56,489 nt of DNA from Myxococcales bacterium. Its GTDB lineage: Bacteria > Myxococcota > UBA4151. Below, piece after piece: positions 30,052 to 37,562 of the stretch. A program made the position numbers and the translations under genes. Within the stretch, counting starts at the first letter, position 1; each line of letters opens with the position of its first letter. The stretch is from NCBI GenBank assembly GCA_002722845.1, contig PBND01000066.1, positions 1-56,489 of the forward strand. Direction: 5' to 3'. The notes under the pieces are model-generated. The model saw only the letters and a program-made list of their open reading frames with translations. It was not told where the DNA came from and searched no databases.

Positions 30052-32785
30052 CTCGAGATGCCTTCCGAATCCGTTGCAGCGAGGGCTGCCGGCGACGCCG
30101 CAGGAAGAAAAGCAAGGCGAGAAGGGCCAGCGGCAACATGTCCGGGCCGGACTGACAACCACAGCCGACGGGCTCATCCACAGGCGGAGGCGACGGTGGC
30201 TGCCCATCGCTCGGTGCCACCAAGCTGATCACGAAGTCCTTGCTCACCTCAAACTCTCCATCGGAGACCGTGAGGCGGAAGGGCCATTCGCCCCGGCCGG
30301 GTAGATCGACGGCGGTCCAAGCGGCCGTCGGATCGGTGATGATGGGCAAGATCTCACTGGTCTCGTCGCCGGCGAATTCCCATTGATAGGTCAAATCATC
30401 TTCGGGGTTCGGGTCATAGGCCGCCGAGCCATCGAGATACTCCAGCCAATGGGTACCAACCGGAATCGCCGTGGTGGGATTGTCGGGTAACTCGATCACT
30501 GGCTCCACGTTGATGATGGTGACGTCCACGAAGCTAGGTGTGGAGCGGTACCGCCCGTTATGAACCCGCAACTCAAAGCGGTAGAGACCCTTGTGGATTA
30601 AGGTGACCTCCGGGCGCATACCGCCCTCAGGCATACGCACCAGCGGCGAGGTGTCATTGGCGACCTGACGCCAGGTATAGACCAGGTCTGCCCCGCCCGG
30701 GTCCACACTTCGTGAACCATCGAGAACGATGGCCCCAGGTCCACGCTCCTGGGCATCCCCGGCATGGGCGATGGGCGCATCCGGCCCAGCGCTGACCTCG
30801 ATGGTCAAATCGAAGACGCCCCGCCCGCCGTGATCATCGGCCACCGACAAGCGCAGGGGCACCGACTCACCGATGGAAGATTCCGGAACCTGCCAAGCGA
30901 GAACACCGGTCCGATCGCCAAGGGTCATGCCCCCCGGTCCATCCATCAACGTCCAGAAGAAGAGGTTGTCACCCACATCGGGGTCGGTGGCCCGTAGGGT
31001 CACCTCAAGAAAGTCCCCTCCCGATGCCTCGATAGATAGGGGCGTTGTCAGGATGGGGGCATCATTGGTGTTCTTCACCACGAAGTTGAGGGTCTCCTGA
31101 ACCGTTCTCGCCGCTCCTTCCCGCTCCTCAGCCGTCAGTTCGATTTGGTGCGCACCCACCTGTTCGTTGGTTGGCGTCCAGCGCAGCACGCGGGTCTCGG
31201 GATCGTAGACGGCACCATCGGGTAAGGGGCCCAACTCGAGGGTGGCCACATCCCCGTCGGGGTCCTCGGCGTAAAGGATGTGATTGATCTCCACATCCTC
31301 ATCGATCTCAAAATCACCGGCGCCAACCACTCTGGGTGGACCGTTGCTGTCCTCCACCTCGAAGCTCAAGGTCAGGCGACCGTTCAGACCGTTCTCATCG
31401 GCCGCAAGAACCTCGAAGCTCAAGGTCCGCTCACTGAAGTGGCCCGGCACCCAGGTCAGAGTCGCTGAGCCCCCTTCGCCCTCGATGCTGGCCTCTGGCG
31501 GGGCGTCCTCACCCAGGCTCCAACTTGCGATCCCCTCATCATCGGGATCGGTGGCTGTCAGCGCCAAGGTAAATGGCGCGCCCTCGGTGACCTGGTGATC
31601 CACCCCGGCTTCAGAGCTCACGATCGGAGGCCGATTGATCTCCACCCTCAGGACACGGTCGTTACGTAAGGTGGGGGCCTCTTCGGTGAGCGCGCCATGG
31701 AAAATCTTCAGCGTCCCTGCGTTGACTCGACTGGGGTTGTTCCCCCGCCGGCCCCGTTGATCGATCCGGCCGCTTAGCGTCATCTCAGGGCCCCGCAGCA
31801 AAACGCCGCCACCGGCGCCACCGCCACCCCAAACAGAACTGTGCTGGCGGGCACCGCTTTGGCCACCGCCACCGCCCATGGTGTTAATCTCGCCACTGAG
31901 CACGAGCCGCTCCGATGCCATCAGGCTGACCGCACCGCCACCGGCGCCACCGCCGCCACCGCCACCACCGCAGTTTGCAGCTCGACTGGAGCCGGCGCCG
32001 CCGCCGCCGCTACCTGCACGAACGGCCTCATCCTGACTCGTGTCTCCGTTTCTGCCCGCACTGGCGTAGCCCCCATTGCCGCCGGCTCCCGGCTCACAAT
32101 CTCCATCGCCGCCGCCGCCGCTGCCACCAAAAGCACCGGCCCCATCGCCGCCGTCATCCTGGGCGCTGCGGTCACCACCGGTCCCGCCGCCGCCACCGCC
32201 GCCGCCGCCGGCGTTGCCGCCGCCGCCACCGCCGCCACCGCCGCCGTAACCTTCACCACCGACACCACCGCTGGCACCATTGGTGCTCGTGCCACCGTTG
32301 CCACCACGGGCTTCGCTGCCTTCCAGGCCGTCACGTCCACCATCTGCGCCATCGCCGGCGGCCCCGTCAGGACTACCGCCGCCACCGCCACCGCCCTGGG
32401 CCGAAGCATTCCCCCAGCGAGCGTGACCGCCGCGGCCACCGCCGCCCTCGGCGCCGCCCTGGGCGTAACTCTCGATCACCGCAGCGGAGTTGTTCATGCC
32501 TCCAGCGCCACCGCCATAGCCGCGGCCTTGGGCATTGATCTCACCGAAGATTTCGATCACGGGTGCTTCAAGGATGAGCGTGCCCGTGCCCTCTTCACCG
32601 TTATAAGGGTCAACGAGCAGAACACCGCCCTCTTCGATACGGACACGGCTGCTATAGACATGGCTGCCACTCAAGCTGTGGGTCTCGCCATCTCCGATCA
32701 CCAACTCGAGGTCGTTGTCCGTGACGGCCAATGCGGTCCCGGAGACCAATAAACTGGCAAGGGCGAGATACAGTCGAAAATTCAT
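30047..32785 (-). CDS. MYXO-CTERM surface protein with glycine-rich region and Ig/cadherin-like domains
   Basis: 912 residues from ATG at 32785 (GGGAG upstream). Signal peptide FRLYLALASLLVSGTALA. Residues ~25-90 are a beta-rich head. Residues ~90-330 are a glycine-rich region interrupted by short strands (VIEIFGEINAQGRGYGG, LVLSGEINTMGGGGG), as in beta-helical Gly-rich surface proteins. Residues ~390-850 hold about five Ig/cadherin-like repeats (TEGAPFTLALTATDPDDEG, NTNDAPILTTPLSIEASGG and others). The C-terminus has a MYXO-CTERM tail at ~874: GCGC, then the helix LPLALLALLFFL, then RRRR. This tail type is a sorting signal proposed to be cut by myxosortase and linked to cell-surface anchoring. 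Thirteen residues after the Arg cluster are longer than usual. First gene of the five-gene envelope run; it probably reaches the surface as an adhesin or matrix protein. Confidence 0.9.
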   Translation of the reverse strand: MNFRLYLALASLLVSGTALAVTDNDLELVIGDGETHSLSGSHVYSSRVRIEEGGVLLVDPYNGEEGTGTLILEAPVIEIFGEINAQGRGYGGGAGGMNNSAAVIESYAQGGAEGGGGRGGHARWGNASAQGGGGGGGSPDGAAGDGADGGRDGLEGSEARGGNGGTSTNGASGGVGGEGYGGGGGGGGGGNAGGGGGGGGGTGGDRSAQDDGGDGAGAFGGSGGGGDGDCEPGAGGNGGYASAGRNGDTSQDEAVRAGSGGGGAGSSRAANCGGGGGGGGAGGGAVSLMASERLVLSGEINTMGGGGGQSGARQHSSVWGGGGAGGGVLLRGPEMTLSGRIDQRGRRGNNPSRVNAGTLKIFHGALTEEAPTLRNDRVLRVEINRPPIVSSEAGVDHQVTEGAPFTLALTATDPDDEGIASWSLGEDAPPEASIEGEGGSATLTWVPGHFSERTLSFEVLAADENGLNGRLTLSFEVEDSNGPPRVVGAGDFEIDEDVEINHILYAEDPDGDVATLELGPLPDGAVYDPETRVLRWTPTNEQVGAHQIELTAEEREGAARTVQETLNFVVKNTNDAPILTTPLSIEASGGDFLEVTLRATDPDVGDNLFFWTLMDGPGGMTLGDRTGVLAWQVPESSIGESVPLRLSVADDHGGRGVFDLTIEVSAGPDAPIAHAGDAQERGPGAIVLDGSRSVDPGGADLVYTWRQVANDTSPLVRMPEGGMRPEVTLIHKGLYRFELRVHNGRYRSTPSFVDVTIINVEPVIELPDNPTTAIPVGTHWLEYLDGSAAYDPNPEDDLTYQWEFAGDETSEILPIITDPTAAWTAVDLPGRGEWPFRLTVSDGEFEVSKDFVISLVAPSDGQPPSPPPVDEPVGCGCQSGPDMLPLALLALLFFLRRRRQPSLQRIRKASRD
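31790..32520 (-). repeat. glycine-codon-rich low-complexity tract
   Basis: The coding strand is dominated by GGT/GGC/GGA triplets encoding Gly runs of up to about ten residues in the MYXO-CTERM gene. It is an imperfect tract, so it keeps the reading frame under slippage. Antisense frames across it are open only because of this composition. Confidence 0.85.
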
Positions 32786-32871
32786 GGCGCACTCCCGCGA
32801 CATTCTACAGGCGAGAAGGTAGCTGTCTGGGTCAAAAGGTCAACCCGCGCGGGCGCGTACGCAATCTGCTG

Positions 32872-32900
32872 TTAACAACTGGACGGGCTTTCGGTAGATG
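32872..32900 (+). promoter_or_regulatory. promoter of tRNA-Arg(CCT)
   Basis: TTAACA (32872-32877; 5 of 6 matches to TTGACA) and TAGATG (32895-32900; 3 of 6 matches to TATAAT) are 17 bases apart, the ideal spacing. Transcription would begin near 32907, about five bases before the mature tRNA 5' end. Confidence 0.6.
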
Positions 32901-32911
32901 CGGCGACATGG

Positions 32912-32988
<77 letters not shown>

Positions 32989-33007
32989 GGGGCAAGGAGT
33001 AAAAAAC

Positions 33008-33724
33008 ATGAGGTTGCAACTCCATTGGGCGATGCCTTTGCTTGCCCTGCCCTTCTTGGCCTGTTCGCCGGTGGGCGAAGGGACGCGGACGCTCCAGCAA
33101 GGACCGGTCTCGATTCGCGTCGATGCGCTGCTCGGCATCGACCCCCTCGATGTCAAAGCCGAGGTCCTGAAACGCCTCGGCGGCCAACGGGATGAACCGG
33201 TTCGGCTCACCCTGGATGTTCAATTGGGCGGCGGCGTTCGCGGCAGCCTGGCCACCACCGGTATCGAGGTGAAAAGCAGCGCCGAGCGCAGCGATGCCTG
33301 GCGAGGGCTCCTCGAAGAGCTGGTGGCAGCATCAACCCTGGCCCAGCGGGCCCGGGGTGATGTGAAGAAAATCCAAGAGCTCCTCTCGAGCGCTGCCCGG
33401 GAGCGTCGGGTCGCCGGCATTGCCCTCTTGGGGGAGGCCGATGCAGCGACCCATAAAACCTTCCTGCAGAACCTCCCCCGGGACCTCCCGCCCAATCGAA
33501 TCCGCGAAATTGCCGCCGCGCTTTTGAGTCACGATGGCGAACAAAACACCCTGACACTCATCGCCCTCAGTCAACGCTACCCCGCCCTCTTCGATGAGTT
33601 GTTGGGGGCCGTTGCGGAACGGGAGGGCCAGGTGGCGATCGCATACCTGACCGCCGTCTCTCGGGGCCACGAAGATGAGGGCGCCCGAGCCACCGCACAA
33701 GCGGCGCTGGAGACCCGTCCATGA
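33008..33724 (+). CDS. predicted lipoprotein with helical-repeat character, unknown function
   Basis: 238 residues from ATG at 33008 with AGGAG upstream. The signal peptide ends in lipobox LPFLAC. Residues ~30-90 are beta-rich (GPVSIRVDALLGIDPLDVKA, VRLTLDVQLGGGVRGSLATT). Residues ~95-235 are alternating helices (LLEELVAASTLAQRARGDVK, NRIREIAAALLSHDGEQNTL) that resemble HEAT-like repeats. It starts 19 bases after the tRNA-Arg CCA and overlaps the next lipoprotein gene by four bases (ATGA). A structural or scaffold role in the periplasm is plausible but not shown. The family is not recognised. Confidence 0.8.
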   Translation: MRLQLHWAMPLLALPFLACSPVGEGTRTLQQGPVSIRVDALLGIDPLDVKAEVLKRLGGQRDEPVRLTLDVQLGGGVRGSLATTGIEVKSSAERSDAWRGLLEELVAASTLAQRARGDVKKIQELLSSAARERRVAGIALLGEADAATHKTFLQNLPRDLPPNRIREIAAALLSHDGEQNTLTLIALSQRYPALFDELLGAVAEREGQVAIAYLTAVSRGHEDEGARATAQAALETRP

Positions 33725-34266
33725 GAGTCCTGATGCTCCCCCTCCTCCTCCTCGCCGGCTGCCGGGCCTTGGTCACCCCCGCCCCCACCGGTCCCGACCC
33801 GGCCCTTTACTGGCCCATGCAAGAAGGCCAAAGCATGCGCTTTCGCATGCAGATGGGCAGTCAAAGCCAAGGGCAGGTTGTCCAATTCACCCATCGAGAA
33901 GGGCCCTGGATTTTCGATGATCGAGGTCAGCGCTTCCGCTACGATGGACTGGGCTTGTTCGATAGTCGTCGCTATCTGATCAAACGCCCCCTGGTGGTCG
34001 GCAGCCAGTGGATGAGCGTGCCGGAGGCGGGTGTCGTCGAGCGCTTCTCAATCGTCGGTCTCGCCCGGCCCTGCGCCGCCCCCCATAACGAAGTCAAAGA
34101 CTGCCTGGTGGTGGAAGCCAGGCAGCGGGTCGATGACACAAGAACCCTTTTGACCCGGTGGTGGTACGGCCGAGGGCTCGGCCCCTTGCGCATCGACACC
34201 TTCATCCAAAACGATCGCGGTCGATTAGAACCCAAATCGACCATCCTGCGCGCCCTCGAGGACTGA
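33721..34266 (+). CDS. small predicted lipoprotein, unknown function
   Basis: 181 residues. N-terminus MRVLMLPLLLLAGCRAL is a lipoprotein signal with lipobox LAGC. The mature part (from YWPMQEGQSMRFRMQMGSQS) alternates strands with aromatic and basic residues and looks like a single beta-sandwich or half-barrel domain. Two cysteines (RPCAAPHNEVKDCLVVE) are spaced for a disulfide. The layout resembles many short lipoproteins of the 'DUF-type outer-membrane-associated' kind, but no family is recognised. Its ATG overlaps the preceding gene's TGA, and tmk follows three bases after its stop. It is thus in the tRNA-Arg/lipoprotein/tmk/mutS transcript. Confidence 0.78.
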   Translation: MRVLMLPLLLLAGCRALVTPAPTGPDPALYWPMQEGQSMRFRMQMGSQSQGQVVQFTHREGPWIFDDRGQRFRYDGLGLFDSRRYLIKRPLVVGSQWMSVPEAGVVERFSIVGLARPCAAPHNEVKDCLVVEARQRVDDTRTLLTRWWYGRGLGPLRIDTFIQNDRGRLEPKSTILRALED

Positions 34267-34269
34267 GCG

Positions 34270-34872
34270 ATGCCACGGGGTCGAGTGATTGTCCTCGAGG
34301 GGATCGATGGGGCTGGAACCAGCACCCTCGCACGGGGTTTGTCCCGCTGGCTCGAAGCCACCGGCAGGCCTGTCTGGCGTACGCACCAGCCCAGCCCTCT
34401 TCCCACGGGACAGCAGATTCGACAGCTGCTGCAACAATCGGCCGGTGGCGACCTGCGCAAAGCCGCCCTTGCCCTCTCCTTTGCCGCCGACCGGCTGCTG
34501 CTCTGGGAGGATATTCAGCAGGCAACGACCGAAGGCAAATGGGTGGTCTGCGATCGGTCAAAGCTCAGCAGTCTGGTGTATCAAGGCTCCGAGCTGCCTG
34601 AGGACTGGGTTCGACAGATCAACCGCTACGCCCCCGAAGCCGACCTTACGCTGCTCCTGGATCTGCCGGCGGCAACGGCCATGGAGCGGATCGAAGCCCG
34701 AGGGGCCGTCCGAGACCGATTCGAAAAGGTCGGGATCCTCGAAGAACTCTCGGGCCGCTACCGCCGGCTCGCATCCACCGACTTCGAGAGTCCGGTTGTG
34801 ACCCTCGACGCCGAAGCGCCGCCGGAGGAGGTCCTCGCCGCCGCACAACGGGCCGTGGAGGCCCTGGACTGA
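34270..34872 (+). CDS. tmk: thymidylate kinase
   Basis: 200 residues. The P-loop EGIDGAGTSTLARGL is in the family position (residues ~9-23). The LID region ERIEARGAVRDRFEKVGILE matches the DRFE...GI signature. dTMP kinases phosphorylate dTMP to dTDP with ATP. The usual nucleotide-binding DRYxxSxxAYQG appears as DRSKLSSLVYQG; the first tyrosine is replaced by Ser, an unusual change in a residue region that contacts dTMP. The gene lies between lipoproteins and mutS; its TGA overlaps the mutS ATG (TGATG). Essential in most bacteria, so a functional enzyme is expected. Confidence 0.9.
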   Translation: MPRGRVIVLEGIDGAGTSTLARGLSRWLEATGRPVWRTHQPSPLPTGQQIRQLLQQSAGGDLRKAALALSFAADRLLLWEDIQQATTEGKWVVCDRSKLSSLVYQGSELPEDWVRQINRYAPEADLTLLLDLPAATAMERIEARGAVRDRFEKVGILEELSGRYRRLASTDFESPVVTLDAEAPPEEVLAAAQRAVEALD

Positions 34873-37496
34873 TGGCCGAGACGCTCAGCCCAATGATGCT
34901 CCACTATGTGGAGGTGAAGGACCAGAACCCCAGGGGCCTGCTCTTTTATCGGGTCGGCGATTTTTACGAGTTGTTTTTCGACGACGCTCGGGGGGCTGCC
35001 GAACTCCTCGATTTGACCTGTACCTCCCGACAAAATCACGGGGGAGAGCCCATCCCGATGGCCGGCGTGCCCCACCATGCGCTCCAGACCTATGTGGACC
35101 GCTGCCTCGCCCAAGGCGTCAGTGTGGTCGTCTGTGACCAACTGGAAGACGCAGCCCTTGCGAAAGGCATGGTCAAGCGGGGCGTCACCCGCATTGAGAC
35201 GCCGGGTACGGTGGTCCAAGAGGATCAACCAGAGCAGGTCTTTCTCGCCGCCATCGCCCCCCCGGAGCGAGGCAAGGACCGCTGGGGATTGGCCCTCCTC
35301 GATCTCGGCTGTGCAGATTTCCGCTGCACCGACTTCGACCGTCTCGAGGAAGCCTTGGAGGAAACCCTTCGGTTCGACGCCCGGGAGTTGATTATCCCGG
35401 AGGATCTCGAGCTCCCCCCGGGCGCTTTTCATGGGGCATTAGTTCCCTTGGATCGGGGCTGGTTTCGCCGCAAAGGTGCAGCCCAACAGGTTGCGGACTT
35501 TCTTTCTGTCCACGATCTGGCGGCTTTCGGTCTCGCCGACGCGCCTGATCGGTTGGCGGCGGCGGCGGCAGCGAGTCGCTATGCCCGTTCCACCCGGAGC
35601 ACCGAGGTCAATCACGTCCATGTGCTGCGAAGCTATGAACGGAGCGACCGCCTGCACCTCGACGGCGCTACATTGCGGAACCTCGAGGTCTTCCACACCC
35701 TCAGTGGTCAGCGCGATGGGGCCCTGTTTAAGACCCTCGATCGCTGCGCGACCCCCGGCGGGAAACGGGCTCTTGCGGAGAGCTTGAGGGCGCCCCTTCT
35801 CGAACAGCAGGCCATCGAAGCCCGGCTCGACCGCTGCGACGCACTCCTCCGGGACCACAGCCTTCGCACAAGCGTCCGGGAGCATCTGCGGCGCGTGGGC
35901 GACCTCGAACGGATCGCCTCCCGGTTGTCCCTCGGCGGTGGGAATCCCCGCCAACTGCGCGTCTTGGCCGATGGGCTCAACAGTCTTCCTGACTTGGCCT
36001 CGCTCCTGCAATCCTCAGAGCTCCTACAAGGCTGGTTCATGGGGCGATGGGAATCCCTCGAGGCTGACCTCCGCCCCCTCGCGATGGAACTGAACCTAGC
36101 CTTGGTCGAGCGCCCCCCGGTTCGCCGCGGTGATGGGGACAGCATTGCGGACGGCTACGACCAAAACCTCGACCAAGCCCGTAACCTGGCCCGACACAGC
36201 GCCGAGGCCATCGAAGCCTTTGCAGCAGCCCAGATCGAAGCCACGGGGATCCCGACCCTCAAGGTGAAACAGAACAAGGTCTTCGGCTACTTCATCGAGG
36301 TCAGCAACCGATACACAGACAAAGTCCCGGACCATTACCGCCGCAAGCAAACCATCGCCACAGGCGAGCGCTATATCGAGGACGAACTCGATGGGCTCGC
36401 AGAAGCGATCCAAGCGGCCCAAACGGAGAGCGATGCCCTCGAGGCGGAACTGTTTCAGAGCCTGCGCGATCGAGCGGCCGGTTTAGCCGGTGCCATTTTT
36501 GAGGGGGCCCAGTTGCTGGCCGAGCTGGATCTCGCCGCCTGCTTTGCCGACTTAGCCGATCGCCATGGCTATGTTCGCCCGGAGATTTTGCCCGCAGATG
36601 ATCACGTGGTGGAGCTGCGGGCATCTCGTCACCCAGTGGTGGAGCGCAGTACAACGGAGCCCTTCGTCGCCAACGACATCGTGCTGGGCAAAGGGGGCAA
36701 GCGCCTCATCATCCTCACGGGCCCCAACATGGGCGGCAAGAGTACGGTCATGCGACAGGTGGCCCTCAGTGTGCTCATGGGCCAAGCGGGTTGTTTTGTT
36801 CCGGCCGAGAGCGCCCGCTTTGCGCTGCGTGACCGGATCTTCACCCGGGTCGGTGCCAGCGACGACCTGAGCCAGGGGCGCTCAACGTTCATGGTGGAAA
36901 TGACGGAGACGGCAAACATCCTCCACCATGCCACCAAGAACAGTCTGGTCATTCTCGATGAGATCGGCCGCGGCACGGCCACCTTTGATGGTCTGAGCTT
37001 AGCTTGGTCCGTCGCCGAAGACCTCCATGACCGGGTGCAGGCCCTGGGGCTCTTTGCCACCCACTATCACGAACTCTGTGAGTTGGCCTCCAGCCGAGAC
37101 CATGTGGTCAACATGCAATTGGCCGTCCGGGAATGGAGCGGTGACATCGTTTTCATGCGTCAGTTGGAGCCCGGCGGCGCGAGTCGTTCCTACGGGATTC
37201 AAGTCGCCCGCTTGGCCGGCCTGCCCCCAGAAGTGATCGGCCGGGCTCGGGAACTGCTGCTGCAGTTGGAGATGCGTCAGGTCAATCGGGGCGACAGCCC
37301 GGCCATCGTCCCCCAGGACGAAGCGCCTAAGTCGGGCAATCAACTGAGCCTCTTTGGTGGCCCACCCCCAGCCCAACATCAGAATCCGGCCGTGGATGAG
37401 ATTCTACGCACACTCACCCGGGTGGATCCGATGACCACCACGCCGATGCAAGCCCTCCGCATTCTTGAACGGCTGCGCAAAAAACTCCTCGATTAG
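34872..37496 (+). CDS. mutS: DNA mismatch repair protein MutS
   Basis: 874 residues, full length. The mismatch-reading Phe-x-Glu motif is in GDFYELFFDDARGAAELLDL near the N-terminus. The ATPase domain has Walker A GPNMGGKST (residue ~618), Walker B DEIGRGTATFDG, and the conserved ATHYHEL and PGGASRSYGIQVARLAGLP segments. The extreme C-terminus (ILRTLTRVDPMTTTPMQALR) matches the tetramerisation tail of MutS rather than MutS2. MutS recognises mispaired bases and recruits MutL. It is translationally coupled to tmk. mutL is not in the window. Its Walker B reads GTATF in place of the usual GTSTY. Confidence 0.97.
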   Translation: MAETLSPMMLHYVEVKDQNPRGLLFYRVGDFYELFFDDARGAAELLDLTCTSRQNHGGEPIPMAGVPHHALQTYVDRCLAQGVSVVVCDQLEDAALAKGMVKRGVTRIETPGTVVQEDQPEQVFLAAIAPPERGKDRWGLALLDLGCADFRCTDFDRLEEALEETLRFDARELIIPEDLELPPGAFHGALVPLDRGWFRRKGAAQQVADFLSVHDLAAFGLADAPDRLAAAAAASRYARSTRSTEVNHVHVLRSYERSDRLHLDGATLRNLEVFHTLSGQRDGALFKTLDRCATPGGKRALAESLRAPLLEQQAIEARLDRCDALLRDHSLRTSVREHLRRVGDLERIASRLSLGGGNPRQLRVLADGLNSLPDLASLLQSSELLQGWFMGRWESLEADLRPLAMELNLALVERPPVRRGDGDSIADGYDQNLDQARNLARHSAEAIEAFAAAQIEATGIPTLKVKQNKVFGYFIEVSNRYTDKVPDHYRRKQTIATGERYIEDELDGLAEAIQAAQTESDALEAELFQSLRDRAAGLAGAIFEGAQLLAELDLAACFADLADRHGYVRPEILPADDHVVELRASRHPVVERSTTEPFVANDIVLGKGGKRLIILTGPNMGGKSTVMRQVALSVLMGQAGCFVPAESARFALRDRIFTRVGASDDLSQGRSTFMVEMTETANILHHATKNSLVILDEIGRGTATFDGLSLAWSVAEDLHDRVQALGLFATHYHELCELASSRDHVVNMQLAVREWSGDIVFMRQLEPGGASRSYGIQVARLAGLPPEVIGRARELLLQLEMRQVNRGDSPAIVPQDEAPKSGNQLSLFGGPPPAQHQNPAVDEILRTLTRVDPMTTTPMQALRILERLRKKLLD

Positions 37497-37562
37497 CACG
37501 AGGCCTGGGCCGCTTATGGCCGGCATCGGTGGGTCCCGCTCAGCCTCCGGTTCTCGGGCCGC

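Noticed and set aside
31841-32752. Plus-strand open frame (303 codons) rich in Ala and Thr
   Set aside because: Generated by the Gly-codon tract of the MYXO-CTERM gene on the other strand; low-complexity composition only.
37497-37562. Terminator after mutS
   Set aside because: A GGCC-GCTTAT-GGCC stem is only four base pairs and lacks a T-run.
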